Below, piece after piece: positions 1 through 5,956 of a DNA stretch of 5,956 nucleotides. The notes beneath the pieces were generated by a model. It was not told where the DNA came from and did not search any database. It saw only the letters and a list, made by a program, of their open reading frames with translations. The DNA is from CAZUGA01 sp964626505 (lineage in GTDB: Bacteria; Pseudomonadota; Gammaproteobacteria; Methylococcales; UBA1147): NCBI GenBank assembly GCA_964626505.1, contig CAZVFR010000219.1:1-5956 (forward strand), read 5' to 3'. How positions within the stretch are numbered: the first letter of the stretch is position 1; each line of letters starts with the position of its first letter. A program made the translations under genes and the position numbers.

Positions 1-2
1 AA

Positions 3-944
3 CCGCAAACATTAGCAACCGCTAAAAGCGCCCAGCAAACGGTTACGCTGACCGGCTTCACTCGTGCGCGTACATTACTCGATTTGTCGTCAGAAATGTC
101 GGGGCGGATCGAAACAGTATTTGCGGATATCGGTGAGCCGATACCCAAAGATGGAAAGTTTGCCTGCCTTGACCGCACATTTATTAAGCTGGAGATTGAA
201 AGCAACCGCGCCGAGATCGCCAGAACCAAAATCGACATCACGTATTTCACCAAACAATCATCACGTCACCGGAAACTGGTAAGCCAGCGCAGTTCCGCGC
301 AAGTCCAGTTGGACGATCATGAACGCAGTTTAGCGACAGCCCAGCAACAACTCAGAATTTTGCTGATCAAGGGCAAAGAACTTGCGGAACGAAAACGCCG
401 CTATTGTATTGAGGCTCCCGAGGGTTGGCTGGTGATAAACCGGGACATAGAACCGGGTGAATGGGTAAACAAGGGGGATCCGGCAGACAAGATTGGTGAT
501 TTTTTCAGCTTGTTGATTCCGTATGCCGTTTCCATGCCTGAGTACGGAGCACTGCAAGAAAAAAGCGGCCTTATAGAAATCGACATGCCGGATCTGGGAA
601 CGCATGCCGAAGCTCAAATCGCCCGAGTTTCACCAGCATTCGACGAGCAATCGCGCAAGATTATGATAGCGCTTGCAATCGACGGTGCGCAGGCAAACCG
701 GCGCGGCGGTTTGAGGGCACAGCTATCTTTGGATATTCCGGATCAAAATAACGCAATCCTACTGCCTAAAGCCGCACTGGATGAACGCTATGAACAATTT
801 TGGGTTCAGCGCATTAATGGAGAACGCATAAAAGTCGTATACCTCGGCATAGATAAGCGGCGAACGGAGAAAGGCAACGCCTTGGTCAGAATTACGTCCC
901 CCTTGGTTAAGCCCGGCGATCAATTCGTATTGTTCGATAAATAA
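3..944 (+). CDS. RND efflux pump periplasmic adaptor subunit (membrane fusion protein), 5' truncated
   Basis: The reading frame is open from the left edge, so the start codon, signal peptide and perhaps 40-80 N-terminal residues are missing. The visible 313 residues follow the order of HlyD/AcrA-type adaptors. Numbered from base 3, these are: a first half-lipoyl segment (~25-57, SGRIETVFADIGEPIPKDG), an alpha-helical hairpin (~58-134, rich in Glu, Arg and Gln), a second half-lipoyl segment (~135-168, IEAPEGWLVINRDIEPGEW), then beta-barrel and membrane-proximal domains to the end. By family knowledge it sits in the periplasm, probably lipid-anchored or membrane-tethered, and bridges the RND permease to a TolC-like outer-membrane channel. 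The TAA stop is six bases before the permease ATG, so the two are co-transcribed. At the hairpin tip the TolC-docking RLS motif is altered: R88 and L92 are present, but the aligned Ser is A99, preceded by S97-S98. An internal TTG at base 84 is not the true start, because homologous sequence continues upstream of it. The drug or substrate cannot be inferred. Confidence 0.93.
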   Translation, partial: PQTLATAKSAQQTVTLTGFTRARTLLDLSSEMSGRIETVFADIGEPIPKDGKFACLDRTFIKLEIESNRAEIARTKIDITYFTKQSSRHRKLVSQRSSAQVQLDDHERSLATAQQQLRILLIKGKELAERKRRYCIEAPEGWLVINRDIEPGEWVNKGDPADKIGDFFSLLIPYAVSMPEYGALQEKSGLIEIDMPDLGTHAEAQIARVSPAFDEQSRKIMIALAIDGAQANRRGGLRAQLSLDIPDQNNAILLPKAALDERYEQFWVQRINGERIKVVYLGIDKRRTEKGNALVRITSPLVKPGDQFVLFDK

Positions 945-950
945 GCAACT

Positions 951-3900
951 ATGGATTCGCTAATCCGCTTTTCCCTGAAGCAGAAGGTTTTTTTCAACCT
1001 ACTGTTTGTCGTTCTGATTGTTGCGGGTTCGTACTCCCTATTTAACCTGCCCACCGATCGTTACCCCAACGTAAATTTCGGTGAGGTCATCATCAATACG
1101 TATTTCCCCGGCGCGTCGCCCACCGACGTAGAAACCCTGGTCACGCACGAAATCGAAGAATCCTTGGAATCGGTGAAAGATATCCAGTGGATCAAATCGA
1201 CCTCGCAGCGAGAAAATTCGAGGATCCACCTAAAGTTTGTCGACGATGCTGATTACGCAGCGTTATACAACGAGGTCAGATTTGAAGTTTTGAATATTTT
1301 GGATCGATTACCGGACGAAATTGATCCACCACGCATGTCCAACCTGGATACGCAGGATTTTCTCCCCGTTATCGTGATTAACCTCGCGGGAGACCATGAA
1401 AATCGTGCGTTGACACTGATGGCGGAAGAATTGAAATCAGCGCTGCAACAGATTCCCAAGGTAAAAGAAATAAAACTGGTCGGGGAACACGAACGCGAAT
1501 TCCATGTGTATCTGGACCCGAGAAAAATCATCGCACTGGGCGTGAGTTTCGACGACGTTGCATCGGCGCTGAACAACGCCAATGTTTCCATACCGGCGGG
1601 TGATTTTAAGGACAATTCGGGTGAGTTTGTCATCAAAGTCGATGAAAAATTCCGCACCCGTGACCAGGTAGTTTCCACCATTATTCGTATGGATGCCGAC
1701 GGCAGCTTTGTCCGGGTTGAAGACGTGATCAGCCGAGCCGAGCTGAATTACCGAGACCCCAGGGTTATCGGATCAGTCAACGGAAAAAACGCACTGGCAC
1801 TACAGATCATCAAAACTCCGCAAGGTAATGCGCTGGACATTAAAGCGGAAGCGCTGGACATTCTGGAAAAGTTCAAACCGATCGCAACAAAGCAAGCTGT
1901 GGATATCGTTCTGACACAGGATTCAACCGTATATATCAAAGACGGCTTGAATACACTGAGTTTGAATATGCTGGTCGGAATCTGCCTGGTCTCGCTGATA
2001 ATCTGGTATTTCATGGGGGCAAGAAATGCCGGGATCATCACAATCGGTATCCCGTTTTCGTTTATGATCAGCATACTGTTAATGTACCTAAGCGGTAACA
2101 GCCTCAATGAACTAACCCTGTTTTCATTCGTGCTTGTGACCGGCATTATTGTCGATGATGCGATCGTAGTCACCGAGAATATTTATCGGCATATTGAACG
2201 CGGCGAACAACTCAATGACGCCATAATCTACGGTACAGCAGAAGTCTCGCTTCCGGTTATCTCAGCGACACTGACTACAGTGGCCGCATTTATGCCCATG
2301 TTAATCATGACCGGCGTTACGGGAGAGTTTTTCGCGCTGATCCCAACCACTGTCTCCTACGCAATACTTGCATCGTTATTCGAATGCCTGCTGATTCTGC
2401 CGATCCATTATATGGACTTCGGACCCCGACCGAGCGCGGATCTATCCGCGGACCGGCTCAACACGGATAACCCACTACTGAAGACGCTCAGAGTGGTTAC
2501 CAACCGCCTTTTGGCTGTCACACTACGCTACCGGATTCGCAGCGTATTGATCGTGTTCCTGCTGTTTGTGGCCACGATTACGATCCTCGGCGTATCGGTA
2601 AGCGGCAAAATACCCCTAATACGGATCAAATTTTTTCCGGACGATTACACCTTGTATTATGTGGATGTTAGCGGAAAAAGCGGTGCATCCATCCAGCAGG
2701 TCGACCAGCGGGTTCACGAAATCACCGAGTTTATTCTGCAGGATGGGCCGGGCAAGTCGCGGTCCGTCGCAGGCTTTGCAGGATTCTATTTTAATGACGA
2801 TTACGAACAGATACACGGTAGCAACTATGGAACCGTCATGGTCACGCTGCCCGCCAAAGAAGATCAAACGTTCAATTCGCCATTGGATCACCTGGAAGAC
2901 ATGCGCAAGCGGTTAAAATCTTCATTCGAAACTGATGGATTCAAACTGCACATACATCCGCAGAAAGATGGCCCGCCGCGGGGCAAAGATCTGAACTTAC
3001 GCGTGCTGGGTAGCAATCCAACATCGATCTTGAATCTGGCAGACGACCTTTACACGTTCATCAACCAACACCCGGATATTGGTCCTTATCTGGACGAACT
3101 CGGGGATAACCGCGGCAAGCCCAAACGGGTATTTCAATTCATCGTCCGGCATGATCGAGCGCAGGAATACGGTCTGACCACCAAGCAGGTCGCGCGTCTG
3201 GCCGGTAGCGTATTGGACGGCCGATACGTTGGCCATTACCGCTTGGTAGACGAAGAAATTGACTTGAAATTGTTCATAGACACACAGTTTTTCGATACCC
3301 CGGAAGATGCCTTATACATCCCACTATTGGAGCATGCCAGTGGTCCTATACGCCTTAAAGATTTGACGCGTATAGAAACCTTCGAGGAACCCGGCGATTT
3401 AAACCGCTACCAGCACAAGCGCGCGATCAGTATCCAGGCTAATCTAAAAGCTTCCGCTCCGACATCCATCCCGGTTGTCGTCGCAACCATAGAATCCTAC
3501 TACGAAACTATTCGGGAAAAATACCCCGGCGCCAGCATCAACTTCGGCGGCGAGCACGAAGATACGCAGCGTTCGTATACCTCACTGGCCTATGCCTTCG
3601 TCATCGCGACTCTACTGATCTATATGATACTGGCCACCCAATTTCAGTCGTATCTACAGCCCTTTATTATTTTATCGGCAATCGTTTTTGCACTGATTGG
3701 CGTGGTCTCCGGCAAGCTGGTCACTCAATCGCTATTCACACTAAACAGCTTCATCGCCGTTATTGGGGTCGCGGGCGTTGTGGTGAACGACGCACTGGTG
3801 CTGATCGATTTTATCAACAAAGGCTATAGGCGCGGCCTTTCGCGCCGCGAAGCAATCTTTGAGGGCGTCAATACTAGACTACGTCCCATATTGCTCACGA

Positions 3901-4133
3901 CCTTGACGACTTCGCTGGGGTTGCTGCCCATGGCGATAGGCGTACCCAGCTATTCCTTGGTGTGGGGCAGTATGGCATCAACCTTTGTTACCGGTCTCGC
4001 CACCGCAACCATTCTAACCTTGTTCATCGTACCGGTGTTCTGGGACCTGCTGCAGGGCTGGCTGGAAAAACACCAGTTTAAAAGCGGGCAGACCGGCACT
4101 CATTTGTCCGACAGTTTTGACAGTCAGCCCTGA
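951..4133 (+). CDS. RND efflux transporter permease subunit (HAE-1/AcrB-like)
   Basis: This is a complete 1060-residue inner-membrane proton/substrate antiporter, full length for the family (about 1020-1060). TM1 is at ~13-31, followed by a large periplasmic loop with the typical YFPGASPTDVE segment (~52-62). TM2-TM6 span ~336-485, TM7 is at ~531-550, a second large periplasmic loop follows, and TM8-TM12 span ~880-1040. TM4 carries the proton-relay pair D402-D403 in GIIVDDAIVVTEN. In TM10 the position of AcrB Lys940 is Asn946 (GVVVNDALVLIDF), a variant I recall from other HAE-1 branches. The acidic TM4 pair and the absence of a CzcA-type TM4 pattern favour HAE-1 over a heavy-metal (HME) pump. 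The ATG is chosen because the N-terminal MDSLIRFSLKQKVFFN matches the usual start just before TM1. It has no strong ribosome binding site and follows the adaptor stop by six bases, which suggests translational coupling. Substrate is unknown; the outer-membrane partner and any regulator lie outside the window. Confidence 0.96.
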   Translation: MDSLIRFSLKQKVFFNLLFVVLIVAGSYSLFNLPTDRYPNVNFGEVIINTYFPGASPTDVETLVTHEIEESLESVKDIQWIKSTSQRENSRIHLKFVDDADYAALYNEVRFEVLNILDRLPDEIDPPRMSNLDTQDFLPVIVINLAGDHENRALTLMAEELKSALQQIPKVKEIKLVGEHEREFHVYLDPRKIIALGVSFDDVASALNNANVSIPAGDFKDNSGEFVIKVDEKFRTRDQVVSTIIRMDADGSFVRVEDVISRAELNYRDPRVIGSVNGKNALALQIIKTPQGNALDIKAEALDILEKFKPIATKQAVDIVLTQDSTVYIKDGLNTLSLNMLVGICLVSLIIWYFMGARNAGIITIGIPFSFMISILLMYLSGNSLNELTLFSFVLVTGIIVDDAIVVTENIYRHIERGEQLNDAIIYGTAEVSLPVISATLTTVAAFMPMLIMTGVTGEFFALIPTTVSYAILASLFECLLILPIHYMDFGPRPSADLSADRLNTDNPLLKTLRVVTNRLLAVTLRYRIRSVLIVFLLFVATITILGVSVSGKIPLIRIKFFPDDYTLYYVDVSGKSGASIQQVDQRVHEITEFILQDGPGKSRSVAGFAGFYFNDDYEQIHGSNYGTVMVTLPAKEDQTFNSPLDHLEDMRKRLKSSFETDGFKLHIHPQKDGPPRGKDLNLRVLGSNPTSILNLADDLYTFINQHPDIGPYLDELGDNRGKPKRVFQFIVRHDRAQEYGLTTKQVARLAGSVLDGRYVGHYRLVDEEIDLKLFIDTQFFDTPEDALYIPLLEHASGPIRLKDLTRIETFEEPGDLNRYQHKRAISIQANLKASAPTSIPVVVATIESYYETIREKYPGASINFGGEHEDTQRSYTSLAYAFVIATLLIYMILATQFQSYLQPFIILSAIVFALIGVVSGKLVTQSLFTLNSFIAVIGVAGVVVNDALVLIDFINKGYRRGLSRREAIFEGVNTRLRPILLTTLTTSLGLLPMAIGVPSYSLVWGSMASTFVTGLATATILTLFIVPVFWDLLQGWLEKHQFKSGQTGTHLSDSFDSQP

Positions 4134-4180
4134 ATTGCCTGACATAGTATTATGAAGCAAGTGTCCTGCCCCTATCCCTC

Positions 4181-4195
4181 TATAGAAATTCTATA
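4181..4195. promoter_or_regulatory. Perfect 7+1+7 inverted repeat, operator-like
   Basis: TATAGAA and its exact reverse complement TTCTATA flank a single central A. The next base pair outward does not match, so the symmetry is limited to 15 bp. The size and AT-richness fit a binding site for a dimeric repressor, but a 7-bp stem with a one-base centre could not fold well as RNA. It lies about 50 bp past the pump stop and about 230 bp before the spondin ATG, so a role in either gene's control is only inferred. Confidence 0.3.
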
Positions 4196-4239
4196 ACTCA
4201 AATCCGAAAAGACTCAGTCCTAACGGAGAGACTGTGCCA

Positions 4240-4268
4240 GTGTTTCCGAACTGGAAACGCAATTTTTC
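4240..4268 (+). terminator. Putative rho-independent terminator of the adaptor-permease operon
   Basis: An 8-bp stem (GTGTTTCC with GGAAACGC, one G-U pair) closes a five-base loop GAACT and is followed after two A bases by five T bases (4263-4267). The stem has moderate GC content, so termination may be incomplete. The T-run lies on the plus-strand side, which matches the direction of the pump genes. It starts about 106 bases after the permease stop. If it works, the spondin gene must have its own promoter downstream. Confidence 0.5.
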
Positions 4269-4312
4269 ACAAAGAAAATGTAATTTATTACATCTCCTAA
4301 TTTGTTGTTAAG

Positions 4313-4376
4313 TGCAATACTTGCGGCCAGGCCAGTTTTTGCAATACGTTGAGTAACGTTGCTTAAACTGTACAGC
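4313..4376 (+). promoter_or_regulatory. Possible promoter with short direct repeats for the spondin gene
   Basis: TGCAATAC occurs at 4313-4320 and again at 4340-4347, a spacing of 27 bp. ACGTTG occurs at 4346-4351 and 4356-4361, a 10-bp period; part of this stretch also reads as the inverted repeat ACGTT-GAGT-AACGT. A weak sigma70-like pair is TTGAGT (4349-4354) and TACAGC (4371-4376) with a 16-bp spacer, matching consensus at four and three of six positions. One-turn direct repeats overlapping a poor -35 box would fit an activator-dependent promoter, but this is inference and the promoter call is weak. Confidence 0.25.
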
Positions 4377-4413
4377 ACACGGAAACGGTGCGAGTTACAA
4401 CTTTAACTTAAGC

Positions 4414-4419
4414 AAGGAG
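4414..4419 (+). promoter_or_regulatory. Strong Shine-Dalgarno sequence of the spondin gene
   Basis: AAGGAG lies eight bases before the ATG at 4428, near-ideal spacing. It fixes the start of the spondin protein even though this gives an unusually long N-terminal region before the signal-peptide core. It contrasts with the permease, which has no clear site. Confidence 0.8.
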
Positions 4420-4427
4420 CACTACAA

Positions 4428-5288
4428 ATGTATAGATCACAATCAAGATATCGTTCCACTAGATTGGGCAGTATCACAGCTATAAAACAATTCACTGCGC
4501 GACTACTGTCCAGCGGTATTCTTTTGGTGGCATTTTTGAGTATTACCGGCGCGGCAGTGGCAAGTACTCAGTACGAAGTTACCGTGACGAATCTAGCACA
4601 TGGAAATCAATTGGAGGGTGGTGGAAGATGCAGGGATGGCCAGATTATGGGTTTATTTGTTTTCGCAACGCATAATAAAAATGTGAGGCTATTTGAATTA
4701 GGCCAGACCGCTAGCCCCGAGTTGGCTTTGGCAGCAGAAGCAGGGTTTCCGTACTTCTTGGGTGAAAACCTTGCGGCCAACCCCAATGTAGGGGATGTTG
4801 TTATCGTACCGAATATCGAAGATGTTCCAGCGGCCATTCCTGACGGTATTATTTGTACTGGAGAAAGTCTCACCGTCACCATTAATGCAAACAGGGGACA
4901 AAGGTATTTGAGTTTGCTGGGTATGATGGCACCGACCAACGACGCCTTTGTTGCACTGGACCGCGTTAAGTTACCCAGAAACAACAAAACGCTTGAATTT
5001 TTTGCCAAAGGTTACGACGCAGGTAGCGAGTTTAATGATGAGATATGTGACCATATCCCCGGACTACCGGGTTTTGCTGGCTGCAATCCCATAGATACCA
5101 ATACGAATTTTTTCGCACCCGATCCTAATCCTGAAGGCGGACCCGGAGCCGGTGAGGGTTACGTACACGTACATGCGGGAATTCAGGGTATCGGCGATCT
5201 GCCGGCGAGCATCTGGGATTGGCACAACCCAGTAGCAAAAGTTACCATCCGCAAGGTTCGCCGAGAAGCTGCACGAAGGAATAGATAA
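4428..5288 (+). CDS. Secreted spondin-domain (Spond_N) protein
   Basis: This 286-residue protein has a basic N-terminus and a hydrophobic core (~26-44, SSGILLVAFLSITGAAVAS), with probable signal peptidase cleavage near residue 45-46. The mature part matches the spondin N domain as I know it from bacterial homologues: YEVTVTNL (49-56), ATHNKNVRLFELG (80-92), a SPEL helix (96-99), LSLLGMMAPTNDAFVAL (161-177), YDAGSEFNDE (196-205), EGYVHVHAGIQGIGDL (243-258) and DWHNPVAKVTI (264-274). It is therefore a beta-sandwich protein in the periplasm, on the surface or released; in animals the domain occurs in extracellular F-spondin, while the role in bacteria is unknown to me. Four cysteines (68, 143, 207, 219) could form two disulfides. 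A stretch around 57-69, including C68, looks like an insertion relative to the usual domain. The start is set by AAGGAG eight bases upstream. It has no fused anchor or sorting domain and ends in an Arg-rich tail. Confidence 0.87.
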   Translation: MYRSQSRYRSTRLGSITAIKQFTARLLSSGILLVAFLSITGAAVASTQYEVTVTNLAHGNQLEGGGRCRDGQIMGLFVFATHNKNVRLFELGQTASPELALAAEAGFPYFLGENLAANPNVGDVVIVPNIEDVPAAIPDGIICTGESLTVTINANRGQRYLSLLGMMAPTNDAFVALDRVKLPRNNKTLEFFAKGYDAGSEFNDEICDHIPGLPGFAGCNPIDTNTNFFAPDPNPEGGPGAGEGYVHVHAGIQGIGDLPASIWDWHNPVAKVTIRKVRREAARRNR

Positions 5289-5296
5289 GCAAAACA

Positions 5297-5342
5297 GAGG
5301 GGACCGTGAAGGGTACACCGCATGAACACGGTGTATACCCTC
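5297..5342. repeat. Hairpin with two alternative left arms downstream of the spondin gene
   Basis: GGGTACACCG (5311-5320) pairs with CGGTGTATACCC (5329-5340), leaving a two-base bulge on the right arm and an eight-base loop. The same right arm can instead pair with GAGGG (5297-5301) and ACCGTG (5303-5308). Only one of these can form at a time. No T-run follows, so it is not a typical intrinsic terminator; it may protect the 3' end of the spondin mRNA or help termination. Confidence 0.4.
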
Positions 5343-5363
5343 GAATTTAAAGAAGTAGTTCAA

Positions 5364-5397
5364 GGCGAGAAATCCGGGCTAGCCCGGATTTCTCGCC
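5364..5397. terminator. Perfect 34-bp palindrome, probable bidirectional terminator between convergent genes
   Basis: The left arm GGCGAGAAATCCGGGCT is followed directly by its exact reverse complement, with no mismatch and no spacer. In RNA it would fold into a very stable stem, with the central bases forming a small loop. It lies 75 bases after the spondin stop and 66 bases after the hemH stop, where a two-way terminator is expected. Neither side has a clean T-run, and only the minus-strand transcript is followed by moderately T-rich sequence. It could therefore also be a copy of a dispersed palindromic repeat, or an mRNA 3'-end stabiliser. Confidence 0.65.
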
Positions 5398-5463
5398 AGA
5401 GGGCAAGATGACTGCGCAGAAATTTGCTCTCACAAGGAATTCAATGACCAAACGGATTGCGGG

Positions 5464-5956
5464 CTAAATCCACCCACCCAGTTCCTGTTTCACCAGCTCC
5501 CTCAACAGAGCGATACCGTTCTTCGAATCGTTCAGACAAGGAATCAACTCATAGCGTTCACCACCATTCTGTAGGAACAATTCGCAATTCTGTATGCCCA
5601 TTTCCTCCAAGGTTTCCAGGCAGTCCACTGCAAATCCCGGCGTAATAACGGCAATATGCTTAATTCCTTGTTGGACCAATTCTGTCAGCATACTATCGGT
5701 TGCAGGTTCAAACCATTTCTTTGGTCCGAAACGAGATTGAAAACTCATCTTTAGGTAGCTTTCATCAGTGCCCAACAGTTCTCTAAGCATCCGCGTCGTT
5801 TTTGCGCATTGGCAATAGTAGGGGTCGCCCTTCGCCAAACTTTCCTTAGGTAGGCCGTGATACGATGCGACGATGACCTCAGGCTCAAACTGCTTCGAAG
5901 TAAGTGTGTCGTTTATTGAATTGGCAAGCGCCTGAATATAAGCCGGATGGTCGAAA
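5464..5956 (-). CDS. hemH: Ferrochelatase, C-terminal half (5' end beyond window)
   Basis: The frame is open to the right edge and ends at TAG (5466-5464), giving 163 residues of a protein usually about 320-370 long. Ferrochelatase inserts ferrous iron into protoporphyrin IX, the last step of protoheme synthesis, in the cytoplasm or at the inner membrane face. Numbered from the visible start, the catalytic His is H33 in SYHGLP, followed by GDPYYCQCAKTTR (43-55), SFQSRFGPKKWFEP (71-84) and PGFAVDCLETLEE (106-118). E114 there aligns with the conserved active-site Glu of the family. The protein ends IPCLND...ELGGWI, as in many proteobacterial homologues. The C-x-C pair (48, 50) is shared with many proteobacterial HemH proteins as I recall them; I make no claim of an iron-sulfur cluster. 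An in-frame TTG at 5838 is not the start, because the catalytic His lies upstream of it. The gene converges on the spondin gene and is probably unrelated to it. Confidence 0.96.
   Translation of the reverse strand, partial: FDHPAYIQALANSINDTLTSKQFEPEVIVASYHGLPKESLAKGDPYYCQCAKTTRMLRELLGTDESYLKMSFQSRFGPKKWFEPATDSMLTELVQQGIKHIAVITPGFAVDCLETLEEMGIQNCELFLQNGGERYELIPCLNDSKNGIALLRELVKQELGGWI

Larger units (their letters stand above)
4134..4427. other. Intergenic region between pump operon and spondin gene
   Basis: This 294-bp spacer is AT-richer than its neighbours and holds no convincing gene. From left to right it contains a 15-bp inverted repeat (4181-4195), a hairpin with a following T-run (4240-4268), and short repeats (4313-4361) close to a possible promoter. 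A strong Shine-Dalgarno sequence lies just before the spondin ATG. Its length and content suggest that transcription is separated here. The only reading frames inside it are very short and lack ribosome binding sites. Confidence 0.7.

Noticed and set aside
1253..1681. Long minus-strand open frames inside the permease gene (for example 1253-1681 and 1748-2173)
   Set aside because: They are antisense to a well-supported gene, show no family resemblance and have no ribosome binding sites. Such shadows are common opposite long genes.
4152..4196. A 14-codon frame starting ATGAAGCAAGTG after the permease
   Set aside because: It has no ribosome binding site and no coding character, and it overlaps the inverted repeat at 4181-4195.
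4368..4375. CTGTACAG palindrome, which resembles the ends of a LexA box
   Set aside because: The gammaproteobacterial LexA site is CTG and CAG separated by ten bases. This is only 8 bp in total and symmetric by common chance.
5399..5431. An 8-bp imperfect stem (GAGGGCAA with TTGCTCTC) with a 17-base loop near the hemH stop
   Set aside because: The loop is long, one pair is G-U and no T-run follows on either strand, so it does not stand out from chance.
5408..5467. A 19-codon plus-strand frame (ATG at 5408, TAA at 5467) with AGAGG five bases upstream, overlapping the end of hemH by four bases
   Set aside because: It is very short, has no recognisable sequence and lies directly after a strong palindrome likely to stop transcription. 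A ribosome-binding-like match of this size is expected by chance.
5464..5838. Reading hemH as a short 124-residue protein starting at TTG 5838
   Set aside because: The frame continues upstream with clear ferrochelatase sequence, including the catalytic SYHGLP motif, so the gene is simply cut by the window edge.

Overview
The window looks like chromosomal DNA of a Gram-negative proteobacterium, most likely a gammaproteobacterium. It encodes an inner-membrane RND pump with its periplasmic adaptor, and its HemH has the proteobacterial form (SYHG, TFQSRFG-like and PGFxxDCLETLEE motifs). Gene density, base composition and translation signals look ordinary. I see no insertion sequence, CRISPR array, tRNA, rRNA or phage gene. 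The genus cannot be fixed from this sequence.

Layout. (1) 1-944, plus strand: the C-terminal ~313 residues of an RND periplasmic adaptor (membrane fusion protein) whose start lies upstream of the window. (2) 951-4133, plus: a complete 1060-residue RND permease of the HAE-1 type, six bases after the adaptor stop and clearly in the same operon. (3) 4134-4427: a 294-bp spacer with an operator-like palindrome, a hairpin plus T-run that probably ends the pump operon, and a promoter/leader region with short direct repeats for the next gene. (4) 4428-5288, plus: a secreted spondin-domain protein with its own strong ribosome binding site. (5) 5289-5463: a spacer between convergent genes, containing a perfect 34-bp palindrome and weaker hairpins. 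(6) 5464-5956, minus: the C-terminal half of ferrochelatase (hemH), running off the right edge.

How the parts relate. The adaptor and permease should form a proton-driven tripartite efflux pump with an outer-membrane channel that is not in this window. The spondin protein is probably exported by Sec and transcribed separately. Its link to the pump is position only. HemH inserts iron into protoporphyrin IX and is an unrelated housekeeping neighbour on the other strand.

I did not find a clear new system. The items most worth a second look are the divergent spondin protein, the perfect palindrome between the convergent genes, and departures from textbook motifs in the pump (Asn in place of the TM10 Lys; an altered RLS motif in the adaptor hairpin).
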